From: Aeromonas schubertii
GTDB lineage: Bacteria > Pseudomonadota > Gammaproteobacteria > Enterobacterales > Aeromonadaceae
Reading direction: 5' to 3'
DNA length: 64,000 nt
Assembly (NCBI RefSeq): GCF_000820105.1
Contig: NZ_CDDB01000080.1
Location: forward strand, 29,127 to 93,126
In this document: positions 54,750 through 64,000 of the stretch, in pieces
Numbering within the stretch: position 1 is the stretch's first letter
Layout: the number at the start of each line of letters is the position of its first letter
Translations under genes and position numbers: made by a program
The notes under the pieces: generated by a model
The model's input: only the letters and a program-made list of their open reading frames with translations
Database searches by the model: none
What the model was told of the DNA's origin: nothing

Positions 54750-55105
54750 GTGGGAGAATACACAATAGATAACGAACTGTTAACAGTTTGTTCTTGTAAT
54801 GCGCATTGCCTGAGCAGATTGTCGATCTGCTGCACAAATTGGGTGAGTGGCACTCGAAGAGGGGGGCGATAAAAAGCCTCAATGCCGGTTACTTTGCATC
54901 TGCGGTTACAGGGCCTGACGACAGGGCCACGCAGTGGCCGACCATTCAGGGTGCTGCGACTGATAAAGGCCCAAAGGATGGCAGAGAGCCTTTCTTATCA
55001 TCAGTCATGGTGAAATGGAGACTGACCCAGGTACCGCTGATTTCTGCCTTAATCATCGGCGGTGATGACATCGGGCAAAGGGGCGGCAGAGGCCGCCCCA
55101 TATTT
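54750..55105. other. Region between fadL copy 2 and sulA
   Basis: About 350 bases without a supported gene. It ends in a perfect hairpin GGGGCGGC/GCCGCCCC, loop AGAG (55080-55099), that on the minus strand is followed by TTTGCC; it may terminate sulA. Nothing else stands out. Confidence 0.45.
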
Positions 55106-55540
55106 TCAATGGTTATGAAACAGATTCTGGCCAAAGGGGTGGCACAAGGGCGGGACAAAGATCTGCATCAGTGTGCCTGTTGCCTGGCGGGAGCGATCCA
55201 GACGCTGAAAGTCCAGATCGATGTCTTCGGGCAGCCAGCCGAGTACAGCGCTGAAACAGCCGTTTCCCAGGCTCTTCTCCAGGACCCCTTGCCAGTTCTT
55301 GATGCGGTTTCGGGGGAGCAGCAATACTCGGGTGGGATCGATCCCCTTGGATTGCAGATCGGCGGCGCTGGGAGCGCCCGGTGGGGCGAGTAACAGGATC
55401 CAGCCCGTGTGCAACCGGGTGCGTTTAAGCAGGTCGAGGATAGTGTCCTGAGCCGCCGGATCAGGGCGCAGGCAAGGTCTGTGGCGTGGCCAACTCGTGA
55501 AAGCGCTGGAGTGGGAGTGGATTGCGGCTAACTGGGTCAT
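55106..55540 (-). CDS. sulA: Cell division inhibitor SulA (SOS)
   Basis: 144 residues. The segment GWILLLAPPGAPSAADLQSKGID, then RVLLLPRNRIKNWQGVLEKSLGNGCFSAVLGWLPEDID, follows the SulA core ([40 protein letters not shown] in E. coli) with conserved spacing. SulA binds FtsZ and blocks ring assembly during DNA damage; Lon normally degrades it. A strong LexA box lies 25 bases upstream. The N-terminal 25 residues diverge. Confidence 0.8.
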   Translation of the reverse strand: MTQLAAIHSHSSAFTSWPRHRPCLRPDPAAQDTILDLLKRTRLHTGWILLLAPPGAPSAADLQSKGIDPTRVLLLPRNRIKNWQGVLEKSLGNGCFSAVLGWLPEDIDLDFQRLDRSRQATGTLMQIFVPPLCHPFGQNLFHNH

Positions 55541-55564
55541 ATCTCACCTGTACATAAAAACAAG

Positions 55565-55580
55565 CTGTATGGGTATACAG
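55565..55580 (-). promoter_or_regulatory. LexA SOS box of sulA
   Basis: CTGTATGGGTATACAG fits CTG-N10-CAG, 25 bases before the sulA start. A weaker box-like sequence, CTGTACATAAAAACAA, lies at 55548-55563, between it and the ATG. Confidence 0.88.
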
Positions 55581-55707
55581 TAGTTTGTTCGTGCCTTCGG
55601 ATCAACCTCTGTTGCTAAAAATGTGAGCACTGCAGGGGGGGGGGGCTTGCCGCGGTCGCCGCCAGTGTCCATGGTTATAGATGCAGGCAACGTAAGGAGG
55701 GGCCATC

Positions 55708-55902
55708 ATGGATGCGAGTCAGCTCAGGCTGCTGGATGCCAATATTCTGCTTGGGATCGTCAATGAGAAGCTGCGTTTGGAGTGCGGCTCACTGGAAGAG
55801 TTGCTCTCCTATTACGACATGAATGAAGAGGTGCTGAGCCGCCGTCTGCGGGAGATTGGTTACCGCTACGACCCTGCCAGCAACCAGTTCAAAGGGTGGT
55901 AG
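55708..55902 (+). CDS. DUF4250 family protein
   Basis: 64 residues beginning MDASQLRLLDANILLGIVNEKLRLEC. The helical layout and ILLGIVNEKLR..YYDM..L..RL..IGY..D pattern are those of the short DUF4250 family; function unknown. AAGGAGG lies before the ATG. It is a single-gene unit, divergent from sulA, with its own terminator. Confidence 0.8.
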   Translation: MDASQLRLLDANILLGIVNEKLRLECGSLEELLSYYDMNEEVLSRRLREIGYRYDPASNQFKGW

Positions 55903-55912
55903 CACAGGTTGG

Positions 55913-55954
55913 ACAGACAGTACCTTTTCTGGCATTGGTGCTGTCTGTTTTCTT
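55913..55954 (+). terminator. Rho-independent terminator of the DUF4250 gene
   Basis: ACAGACAG-T-ACC / GGT-G-CTGTCTGT around a loop of 13 bases, followed by TTTCTTT; 11 bases after the stop. Confidence 0.8.
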
Positions 55955-56246
55955 TATGTGCTGGAGGGCCGTTTTTATGAAAACCTATTCAGCCATTTGT
56001 CTCGAAAATGCTTTCATATCTAATTGAATTGGAAGGGATTAAAAAGAATCCTTGAACAAGGTGAAAAGAAAGGGTTTTCATCATTTTCCTGTCATTTCTG
56101 GCGTTTAAAGTGTGACTTGGATTCACTTTTCATCGAACTGGTTTCGCTAGTATGCCTCCAGCCAGTTTTCATGATGAACATAATAATTGACTCACTCTAT
56201 GAGCCGGGAAATTGGCCCCGCATTTCAGTAACGAAGGGAAAAGCTT
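55955..56246. other. Upstream region of the glycogen phosphorylase gene
   Basis: 290 bases, AT-rich, without a gene. AAAGTG..CACTTT inverted arms around TGACTTGGATT (56107-56130) resemble a CRP-type site but with seven instead of six bases between the half-sites. TAGTAT at 56148 could be a -10. Confidence 0.4.
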
Positions 56247-58715
56247 ATGGCAACCAAGAAGAAGACCGACATTCTCCTGGATAAGGAGCAGCTCAAGGCG
56301 AGCATCGTCCGTCACCTGCGCTCCACGCTCGGCACCAGTGAAGAGAAGGCTTCTCAAGAGTCCTGGTGGAAGGCAACCGCAGCCGCAGTCAACGAGCAGG
56401 TGTACGAGCGTCTGACTCGCACCCAGCAGACCCACCTCAAGCAAGACACCCGCGCCATCCACTATCTGTCGGCCGAATTCCTGATGGGGCGGTTGACCTC
56501 GAACAACCTCCACAACCTCTCTCTTTATAAAGTCTGCGATGAGGCGTTGGCCGATCTCGGACTGAATCTCAGCGACCTGTGCGAATGCGAGCCAGACATG
56601 GCCCTCGGCAACGGCGGCCTGGGCCGCCTGGCCGCCTGTTTCATCGACTCCCTGGCTACCCTGAGTTACCCGGCCATCGGCTACGGTATCCACTATGAGC
56701 ACGGCCTGTTCCGTCAGGAGATCCAGGATGGCCGCCAGATCGAGCGTCCGGACTCCTGGCGTGAGTACGGCAACCCCTGGGAGATCTGCCGTCCCGAGTC
56801 GGTGCAGGAGATCCCGCTCTACGGCTATGTCGAAACCGTGTTTGGGGACGATGGCCGCATGAAGAAGGTGTGGCACGCCGGTCGCAAGATCAAAGGGGTG
56901 CCCTGGGATATCCCCGTGGTCGGGTTTGGCGGTCACACTGTCAACATACTGCGCCTGTGGGAGTCTCGCGCCTCCGAGTTCTTCGATTGGGATGTGTTTA
57001 ACGCCGGAGGTTACCTCGACTCCCAGGCTGAGAAGGCTCAGGCCGAGACCATCTCCAAGGTGCTTTATCCCAACGACGAAACAGAAGCCGGCAAGGAGCT
57101 GCGTCTCATCCAGCAGTACTTCTTCTGCGCCTGCTCGATCAAAGACATCATGCGTCGCTACAAGCGTGCCCACGGTGATGACTTCAGCCACTTTGCCGAC
57201 CAGATCGCCATCCAGCTCAACGACACTCACCCGACCATCGCCATTCCCGAGTTGATGCGGGTACTGGTGGATGAAGAGGATCTGCAGTGGGAGAAGGCGT
57301 GGGATATCTGCTACCGGGTCTTTGCCTATACCAACCACACTCTGCTGCCCGAGGCACTGGAGAAGTGGGCCGTCTACCTCTTCGAGCGGGTACTGCCCCG
57401 TCACCTCGAGATCATCTACGAGATCAACAGCCGCTTCCTTACCGAGAAGGTTGAGCCCATGTGGCCGGGTAACGATGCCATCAAGGCCAAGCTCTCCATC
57501 ATCGAGGAGGGGGATGTCCGCAAGGTACGCATGGGTAACCTGTGCGTCATCGGCTCCAACAAGGTCAACGGTGTGGCCGAAGTGCACTCCCGTCTGGTCA
57601 AAGAAGATCTCTTCCCCGAATTCGACCAGATCTGGCCGGACAAGCTCTGCAACGTGACCAACGGGGTCACCCCTCGTCGCTGGTTACTGGCCTGTAACCC
57701 CGAGCTGGCAGCCCTCTATGACGAGGTGGTGGGTAAGGAGTGGCCGCTCAAGCTGGATCTGCTGCGCTCTGTGGTGAAGTTTGCCGATGACAAGGCCTTC
57801 CAGAAGCAGTTCATGACCATCAAGCGTCACAACAAAGAGAAGCTGGTTCAGGTGATCAAGGCCGAGACTGGCATCGAGGTGAGTGCCGAGGCCATCTTCG
57901 ATATTCAGATAAAACGTCTGCACGAGTACAAGCGCCAGCAGCTGAACCTTATCCATATCATGGCTCTCTACCGTCGTCTGCTGGCCAATCCGGACTACGA
58001 TATGCACCCGCGGGTGTTCATCTTCGGCTCCAAGGCTGCGCCTGGCTACAAGCTGGCCAAGGACATCATCTACGCCATCAACAAGGTGGCCGAGCGGGTG
58101 AACAACGATAGCCGGATCCAGGGCAAGCTGAAGGTCGTTTTCATGCCCAACTATCGCGTCAGCCTGGCAGAGAAACTGATCCCGGCCGCCGATGTCTCCG
58201 AGCAGATCTCTACCGCAGGGTATGAAGCGTCCGGTACTGGCAACATGAAGATGGCGCTCAACGGTGCCATTACCATCGGTACCCTGGATGGCGCCAACAT
58301 CGAGATCGCCGAGGAGGCGGGTGAAGAGAACTGCGCCATCTTCGGTCTGACGGTGGATGAGGTGAAGGCACTGAAGGCGCGCGGTTACAACCCGTACGAC
58401 TTCTACTACGCCAACTCCGAGATCAAGGCGGTGCTGGACTGGTTTGATACCGACTACTTCACGCCGGGCCGTCCGGGGGAGCTCTCCTCCATCAAGCGGG
58501 CTCTGCTCGAAGGGGGCGATACCTATCTGGCGTTGGCTGATTTTGTCTCCTACTCCGAGGCGCATCGCAAGATCGATACCTGGTATCGTGACCCTTCCCT
58601 GTGGGCGAAGAAGGCCATCATCAACTCCGCGACCATGGGCAAGTTCAACTCCGACCGCTCCATCGAGGACTATGTGGCTCGGATCTGGGGTCTCAAGAGC
58701 TGTAAAGTCAGCTAA
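56247..58715 (+). CDS. glgP: Glycogen/alpha-glucan phosphorylase
   Basis: 822 residues, glycosyltransferase family 35. The pyridoxal-phosphate lysine sits in EASGTGNMKMALNGAITIGTLDGANIEI; the substrate-site LGNGGLGRLAACFIDSLATL and QLNDTHPTIAIPELMRVL are intact. It releases glucose-1-phosphate from glycogen or maltodextrin. The sequence reads closer to MalP in parts, so GlgP and MalP cannot be separated here. With glgX (window start) it completes glycogen breakdown. A terminator follows. Confidence 0.92.
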   Translation: MATKKKTDILLDKEQLKASIVRHLRSTLGTSEEKASQESWWKATAAAVNEQVYERLTRTQQTHLKQDTRAIHYLSAEFLMGRLTSNNLHNLSLYKVCDEALADLGLNLSDLCECEPDMALGNGGLGRLAACFIDSLATLSYPAIGYGIHYEHGLFRQEIQDGRQIERPDSWREYGNPWEICRPESVQEIPLYGYVETVFGDDGRMKKVWHAGRKIKGVPWDIPVVGFGGHTVNILRLWESRASEFFDWDVFNAGGYLDSQAEKAQAETISKVLYPNDETEAGKELRLIQQYFFCACSIKDIMRRYKRAHGDDFSHFADQIAIQLNDTHPTIAIPELMRVLVDEEDLQWEKAWDICYRVFAYTNHTLLPEALEKWAVYLFERVLPRHLEIIYEINSRFLTEKVEPMWPGNDAIKAKLSIIEEGDVRKVRMGNLCVIGSNKVNGVAEVHSRLVKEDLFPEFDQIWPDKLCNVTNGVTPRRWLLACNPELAALYDEVVGKEWPLKLDLLRSVVKFADDKAFQKQFMTIKRHNKEKLVQVIKAETGIEVSAEAIFDIQIKRLHEYKRQQLNLIHIMALYRRLLANPDYDMHPRVFIFGSKAAPGYKLAKDIIYAINKVAERVNNDSRIQGKLKVVFMPNYRVSLAEKLIPAADVSEQISTAGYEASGTGNMKMALNGAITIGTLDGANIEIAEEAGEENCAIFGLTVDEVKALKARGYNPYDFYYANSEIKAVLDWFDTDYFTPGRPGELSSIKRALLEGGDTYLALADFVSYSEAHRKIDTWYRDPSLWAKKAIINSATMGKFNSDRSIEDYVARIWGLKSCKVS

Positions 58716-58738
58716 TATCCCCTGATACTGTTACGACG

Positions 58739-58772
58739 AAACCGAAACCCGTGAGGGTTTCGGTTTTTTTAT
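58739..58772 (+). terminator. Rho-independent terminator of glgP
   Basis: ACCGAAACCC, loop GTGA, GGGTTTCGGT, followed by TTTTTT, 23 bases after the stop; may also serve the facing gene. Confidence 0.85.
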
Positions 58773-59497
58773 CGTTTCGTTTCTCGATAGAGGGGGAGCA
58801 GGTAGCCGTTGAACTCGGCAAGGCGTCCATAGTGTTCATAGATACGGGCAACCTGGCCCGACGCGATGAGCCGTGGCATGCGAAGTTCCCAGAGTGACAG
58901 GGCCTTGGCGCCCGATGGGGTTGCCGTAAAGGCGGGATAGGTAGGCTCACCCTGCAGTTTCTTTGCCATTATGGGAGGGGGAACCCGACTGGAGGGCAGG
59001 GCATCGGTCACAAAATAGTCGTAACGCCCCTTGGTGAGCAGGGCGAACCCCTTGTCGGCACTTTCTACCTCGGTATAGGTGCCCTCTATGCCAAGGGTCT
59101 CGTCAAGGCTCCATCCCTTCTGTAGCAAGAGCCGCCCGCGCTTGAGCTGATCGATTCCTTGCCAGAGCGCGGCTTTCTCCCGGGTCATATAGACGGTGAT
59201 GAGATCTACCCCATCGGGCTGGCTTGCATAGTGGAGGGTGTCAACTTCATTGCGATAGCTACCGAGCAGCACCGCCAGAACGCCACTCCTGGTCAGGGCT
59301 ATGGCGCGTTTGTAGGGGACAATATGGGGAGCGACCCCCATGTCGCTACCATAGACGGCCCGGAGCAGGTCGAGATAGATGCCGCTACCGTCCCGATTGC
59401 AAAAATCTTCCCAGTGATCGCAGTAGGCATCCAGCGTCTCGGCGCGGGAGGTGGGCAGGAGCGATAACAGTAACAAAAGCGCAGGGAGGCATCTCAT
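58769..59497 (-). CDS. Periplasmic solute-binding-like protein (SBP_bac_3 type)
   Basis: 242 residues. Signal peptide MRCLPALLLLLSLLPTSRA, then a two-lobed binding-protein pattern: IYLDLLRAVYGSDMGV, YKRAIALTRSGVLAVLLGSY, ITVYMTREKAALWQGIDQLK, KGFALLTKGRYDYFVTDALP. No ABC partner genes are near, so it may act as a stand-alone sensor of small molecules. The start at 59497 gives a proper signal peptide; an ATG at 59518 is an alternative. It resembles the binding-domain part of the truncated gene at the right edge. Confidence 0.75.
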   Translation of the reverse strand: MRCLPALLLLLSLLPTSRAETLDAYCDHWEDFCNRDGSGIYLDLLRAVYGSDMGVAPHIVPYKRAIALTRSGVLAVLLGSYRNEVDTLHYASQPDGVDLITVYMTREKAALWQGIDQLKRGRLLLQKGWSLDETLGIEGTYTEVESADKGFALLTKGRYDYFVTDALPSSRVPPPIMAKKLQGEPTYPAFTATPSGAKALSLWELRMPRLIASGQVARIYEHYGRLAEFNGYLLPLYRETKR

Positions 59498-59635
59498 CAC
59501 GGGGCCCGCAAAAGGCATGCATGAGGTGAGCTTAACACATCCAAACGCCTGAACCGTGATATCCCGCCGAATCCCATGTTTCATGGGAACCGGCACCCGG
59601 GATGGCCATTCGTGGGAGGGGTTTTACCCCCTTGA

Positions 59636-60739
<1,104 letters not shown>

Positions 60740-60751
60740 GGGCGAGAGAAC

Positions 60752-63139
60752 ATGAAATTCAGTAAATCCTGGGTGATGGAGTGGGTCCGCACCGAGTTGA
60801 GTGACAATGCACTGGCCGAGCAGATCACCATGGCCGGTCTGGAAGTGGACGCCGTGGAAGCGGTGGCCGGCCAGTTCAACAACGTGGTGGTGGGTGAAGT
60901 GGTCGAGTGTGGCCAGCATCCGGACGCCGACAAGCTGCGGGTGACCAAGGTCAACGTGGGTGAAGAAGCGCTGCTCGACATCGTCTGCGGTGCGCCGAAC
61001 TGCCGCGCCGGCCTCAAAGTCTGCGTGGCCAAGGTCGGGGCGACCCTGCCGGGTGATTTCACCATCAAGAAAGCCAAGCTGCGTGGCCAGCCGTCCCACG
61101 GCATGCTCTGCTCCTTTAGCGAGCTGGGTATCGACGTCGAAGCCGACGGCATCATCGAGCTGCCGCTTGACGCCCCTATCGGCACCGATATCCGCGACTA
61201 CCTGGCGCTCAACGACGTCGCCATCGACGTGGATCTCACCCCCAACCGTGCAGATTGCCTCGGTATTGCGGGTCTGGCCCGCGAAATCGGCGTACTCAAC
61301 CGCGCCGACGTCATCGAGCCGACCTGGACGCCGGCTGTCGCCACCATTGACGCCAGCTTCCCGATCCGGGTTGAGGCGCCTGCCGATTGTCCCCGTTATC
61401 TGGGTCGCGTCATCAAGGGGCTGAATCTCAAGACCCAGAGCCCGCTCTGGATGCAAGAGAAGCTGCGCCGTGGCGGCATCCGCTCCATCGACGCCATCGT
61501 CGACATCACCAACTACCTGCTGCTGGAATACGGTCAGCCGATGCATGCCTTCGATCTGGCCAAGCTGGACGGTGAGCTGGTGGTGCGCCGCGCCAAGGCT
61601 GACGAGCCCATGACCCTGCTCGATGGCACCGAGGTGAAGCTCAAAGAGAACACGCTGGTTATCGCAGACGCCCAGGGCCCTGCCTGCATGGCCGGCATCT
61701 TCGGCGGCGATCGCACCGGCGTGTGTGAGACCACCTCCGACATCCTGCTCGAGTGCGCCTTCTTCGCGCCGCTCTCCATCACAGGTCGTGCCCGTGCCTA
61801 TGGCCTGCACACCGATTCGTCCCACCGCTTCGAGCGCGGGGTGGATCCAGAGCTGCAGGCCAAGGTGATGGACCGGGCCACCCGATTGCTGCTGGATATC
61901 TGTGGCGGCGAAGCGGGCCCGGTTATCGAGGTCAAATCCGACGAGCACCTGCCCAAGGCACAACCCATCACCCTTCGTCGCAGCAAGATGGAGCGTGTCA
62001 TCGGCATCCAGATTGCCGATGAGCAGGTGGTCGAGATCCTGACCCGTCTCGGCATGCAGGTGACCGCTAATGCCGACGGCTGGACCGCGCTGGCCCCCTC
62101 TTGGCGTTTCGACATCGCCATCGAGGAAGATCTCATCGAGGAAGTAGCCCGTATCTATGGCTACAACAACATCCCGAACCTGAAACCCGTTGCGTCGCTC
62201 GCCATGGTGGAGCAGGCCGAAGGGCAGGTGACCCTCAAGCGTGTTCGCCACCTGCTGGTCGACCGCGGCTTCCAGGAGGCGATCACCTACAGCTTCGTCG
62301 ATCCCAAGGCCCAGCAGATCCTGTTCCCGCAAAGCGACGCTATCGTGCTGCCAAACCCGATCTCGGTCGAGATGTCCGCCATGCGCGTGTCGCTCTTCCC
62401 GGGTCTGGTGCAGGCTGTCGTCTACAACCAGAACCGTCAGCAGCCGCGTGTGCGCCTGTTTGAGCAGGGTCTGCGTTTTATCAAGGATGCGTCGGCCGAG
62501 AACGGCATCCGCCAGGAGCCCATGCTGGCCGGTATCATCACCGGTAACCAGGGTGATGAACACTGGGACGCCAAGGCCCGTGCCGTCGACTTCTTCGATC
62601 TGAAGGGCGATCTGGAAGCCGTGCTGGATCTGACCGCCGAGGGTGCCTCCTTTACCTTCGAACGTGCCGAGCACAGCGCCCTGCACCCGGGCCAGAGCGC
62701 CGCCATCCTGCGCGATGGTGTGGTGATCGGTCATATCGGTGTGATCCACCCGAGCCTCGAGAAGAGCCTGGGCCTGAAGACCCGTGCCGTCCTGTTCGAG
62801 CTGGAGCTGGACAAGCTGACCCCGGCCAAGGTGCCGGTCGCGGCCGAAGTTTCCAAGTTCCCGGCCAACCGCCGCGACATTGCCGTGGTGGTTGACCGTC
62901 AGGTCCTGGCCGGTGACGTTCTCGCCGTAATTAAAAAAGTTGGCGGAAATCAGGTAGTTGGAATAAACTTGTTTGACGTGTACCAGGGCGCTGGTATGGC
63001 CGAGGACAAGAAGAGCCTGGCCATCAGTCTGGTGTTGCAAGATACCCAGCGCACCCTGGAGGAGAAAGAGATTGCCGAAACCGTCGATCGCGTGGTTCAG
63101 GCTCTCTCGGCAGAGTTGAACGCATCCTTGAGGGATTGA
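60752..63139 (+). CDS. pheT: Phenylalanine-tRNA ligase beta subunit PheT
   Basis: 795 residues (E. coli 795). Domains in order: tRNA-binding OB domain ([23 protein letters not shown]), B3/B4 editing domain, B5, catalytic-like core and the C-terminal anticodon-binding FDX-ACB domain ([16 protein letters not shown]). It recognises and edits mischarged Tyr-tRNA(Phe). Part of the pheS-pheT-ihfA operon. Confidence 0.97.
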   Translation: MKFSKSWVMEWVRTELSDNALAEQITMAGLEVDAVEAVAGQFNNVVVGEVVECGQHPDADKLRVTKVNVGEEALLDIVCGAPNCRAGLKVCVAKVGATLPGDFTIKKAKLRGQPSHGMLCSFSELGIDVEADGIIELPLDAPIGTDIRDYLALNDVAIDVDLTPNRADCLGIAGLAREIGVLNRADVIEPTWTPAVATIDASFPIRVEAPADCPRYLGRVIKGLNLKTQSPLWMQEKLRRGGIRSIDAIVDITNYLLLEYGQPMHAFDLAKLDGELVVRRAKADEPMTLLDGTEVKLKENTLVIADAQGPACMAGIFGGDRTGVCETTSDILLECAFFAPLSITGRARAYGLHTDSSHRFERGVDPELQAKVMDRATRLLLDICGGEAGPVIEVKSDEHLPKAQPITLRRSKMERVIGIQIADEQVVEILTRLGMQVTANADGWTALAPSWRFDIAIEEDLIEEVARIYGYNNIPNLKPVASLAMVEQAEGQVTLKRVRHLLVDRGFQEAITYSFVDPKAQQILFPQSDAIVLPNPISVEMSAMRVSLFPGLVQAVVYNQNRQQPRVRLFEQGLRFIKDASAENGIRQEPMLAGIITGNQGDEHWDAKARAVDFFDLKGDLEAVLDLTAEGASFTFERAEHSALHPGQSAAILRDGVVIGHIGVIHPSLEKSLGLKTRAVLFELELDKLTPAKVPVAAEVSKFPANRRDIAVVVDRQVLAGDVLAVIKKVGGNQVVGINLFDVYQGAGMAEDKKSLAISLVLQDTQRTLEEKEIAETVDRVVQALSAELNASLRD

Positions 63140-63142
63140 TCT

Positions 63143-63442
63143 ATGGCGCTGACCAAAGCCGACATTGCAGAGCACCTGTTCACCCAACTCGGGGTGAGCA
63201 AGCGCGAGGCCAAAGAGCTGGTGGAAGCCTTCTTTGAGGAGATCCGGCAAGCCCTGGAGCGGGGCGAACAGGTCAAGATCTCCGGCTTTGGCAACTTCGA
63301 TCTCAGAGAGAAGAGCCAGCGACCGGGTCGCAACCCCAAGACCGGTGAAGACATTCCCATCACGGCGCGACGCGTCGTGACCTTCCGACCCGGGCAGAAG
63401 CTCAAGGCGAGGGTCGAGAATGTCGAACCGCTCAAGGAGTAA
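63143..63442 (+). CDS. ihfA: Integration host factor alpha subunit IhfA
   Basis: 99 residues (E. coli 99), beginning [20 protein letters not shown]. The beta arm segment [23 protein letters not shown] inserts Pro into the DNA minor groove. IHF bends DNA strongly. The start lies three bases after the pheT stop. Its 3' end overlaps the start of the next gene by 23 bases. Confidence 0.97.
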   Translation: MALTKADIAEHLFTQLGVSKREAKELVEAFFEEIRQALERGEQVKISGFGNFDLREKSQRPGRNPKTGEDIPITARRVVTFRPGQKLKARVENVEPLKE

Positions 63443-64000
63443 CAAAAAGCCAGGCCTAGCCTGGCTTTTTTCACTCTCCCTTTTTAGCGTGCCAGCCCTG
63501 GCCGGCTCATTACCCTTGAGCGAGCCTACCCGCGCCTGGTTGGCCAGCCAACCCGAGATCTCCCTCTGCTATCCGGCCATCGATTACCCTCCCTATCTGG
63601 TGAAAGGGGGTGGCTTGGCGCGGGATCTTATCAGACAACTGACCGACTCTCTGGGGTCGCGCGTCACCTATCTCTCCTATCCAACCTGGCGTGCCACCCG
63701 GGAGGCCTATCTGGCGGGGGCGTGCGATCTGCTGCCCATCATGAGCCCGGAGGGGGTGGATCCTCTGCTTGGCGTGCAGAGTCGGCCCCTCTTCACGGTG
63801 CGCTCGGCACTGCTCTACAGGGCGGGGGCAAGGAGGGGGGGGGCCATGGTACCCGCCGCCTGGCTGAGTCCTGACACCATGGGGGAACTGTTGCCGGAGC
63901 TGGCCCTGAAGCCCGCTCCGGCAGGGGTCTCTCCCTACCAGCTGTTGCAGGAGGGGAAGGCACAGGCCTATTTCGGTGACTACCTCTCCCTGCGCGATAC
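63420..64000 (+). CDS. Solute-binding-domain sensor protein, partial at the window edge
   Basis: Open to the window end (at least 193 residues). From ATG 63420 the product begins [17 protein letters not shown] and has a signal peptide ending SVPALA, then a binding-protein (SBP_bac_3) domain: [61 protein letters not shown], then [20 protein letters not shown] and the sequence following are typical of periplasmic sensor modules of BvgS/EvgS-like kinases. GAGGG lies before this ATG. The start overlaps ihfA by 23 bases and the ihfA terminator lies inside its signal-peptide codons; a GTG at 63489 is too late for a signal peptide. Confidence 0.7.
   Translation, partial: MSNRSRSNKKPGLAWLFSLSLFSVPALAGSLPLSEPTRAWLASQPEISLCYPAIDYPPYLVKGGGLARDLIRQLTDSLGSRVTYLSYPTWRATREAYLAGACDLLPIMSPEGVDPLLGVQSRPLFTVRSALLYRAGARRGGAMVPAAWLSPDTMGELLPELALKPAPAGVSPYQLLQEGKAQAYFGDYLSLRD
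63444..63471 (+). terminator. Terminator-like hairpin after ihfA
   Basis: AAAAAGCCAGGC, loop CTA, GCCTGGCTTTTTT, immediately downstream of the ihfA stop. It falls within the signal-peptide codons of the overlapping next gene. Confidence 0.8.

Noticed and set aside
54806-55393. 195-codon plus-strand frame opposite sulA
   Set aside because: Overlaps sulA and its likely terminator hairpin, with no recognisable domain.
56107-56130. CRP-like site upstream of glgP
   Set aside because: The half-sites are separated by seven instead of six bases; only a weak hint.
56169-57587. 472-codon frame antisense to glgP
   Set aside because: Shadow reading with low-complexity content.

Overview
The window is a GC-rich gammaproteobacterial chromosome segment, most likely Aeromonas or a close relative. 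This is judged from the character of the proteins (HrpA, GuaBA, PheST, IhfA, SdaA/SdaC, two FadL paralogues, HutW, a SulA homologue) and from E. coli/Vibrio-like gene neighbourhoods; no database search was possible. Coding density is high. Only one initiator tRNA array and a few short, poorly explained intervals break the run of housekeeping genes. The right edge cuts a sensor-type gene.

Layout. 0-6.5 kb: an AraC-type regulator, a YbjD-type OLD nuclease, a polytopic membrane protein, glycogen debranching enzyme GlgX, then five tandem initiator tRNA(fMet) genes. 6.5-12.5 kb: an M17 leucyl aminopeptidase with a YjjG-type nucleotidase, an M20 amidohydrolase, a tiny membrane peptide gene with its own promoter and terminator, a LuxR-type regulator and a CBS-pair protein. 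12.6-21 kb: HrpA, a secreted FimV/LysM-like protein, ribosomal protein L25, and the selenophosphate block selD-mnmH followed by gloC. 21-28.7 kb: a DinI-like SOS gene, then serine and folate metabolism (sdaA, sdaC, nudL, pabB) and a class I fumarase. 28.7-37.5 kb: a chemoreceptor carrying a CxxCH haem-c motif, divergent from Fur-box-preceded hutW; xseA; a YitT-family membrane protein; guaB and guaA. 37.5-46 kb: the most accessory-looking part, with a stefin-like cystatin, a PhzF isomerase, a leucine-rich-repeat protein kinase, tpm, a strong candidate FNR-activated small RNA, an M16 protease and sixA. 46-56 kb: Na+ symporters sstT (with a structured leader) and a DAACS family member, LiuR-type regulator and thiolase, an EAL-HDOD protein, two tandem FadL porins, a LexA-controlled sulA and a DUF4250 protein. 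56-64 kb: glycogen phosphorylase, a periplasmic solute-binding-like protein, pheS-pheT-ihfA and the start of a substrate-binding-domain sensor.

Functional links visible in the sequence: glycogen turnover (glgX, glgP); serine uptake and deamination (sdaC, sdaA, sstT); purine synthesis (guaBA); SOS response (sulA and the dinI-like gene, both with near-perfect LexA boxes); fatty acid uptake (two fadL genes, each with a FadR-like site); iron/haem (hutW with a Fur box); anaerobic control (an FNR box at exact class II spacing in front of a 140-nt terminator-ended transcript). The most unusual items are that small RNA, the junction-like leader of sstT, the bacterial stefin homologue, the LRR-kinase and the haem-c-motif chemoreceptor.
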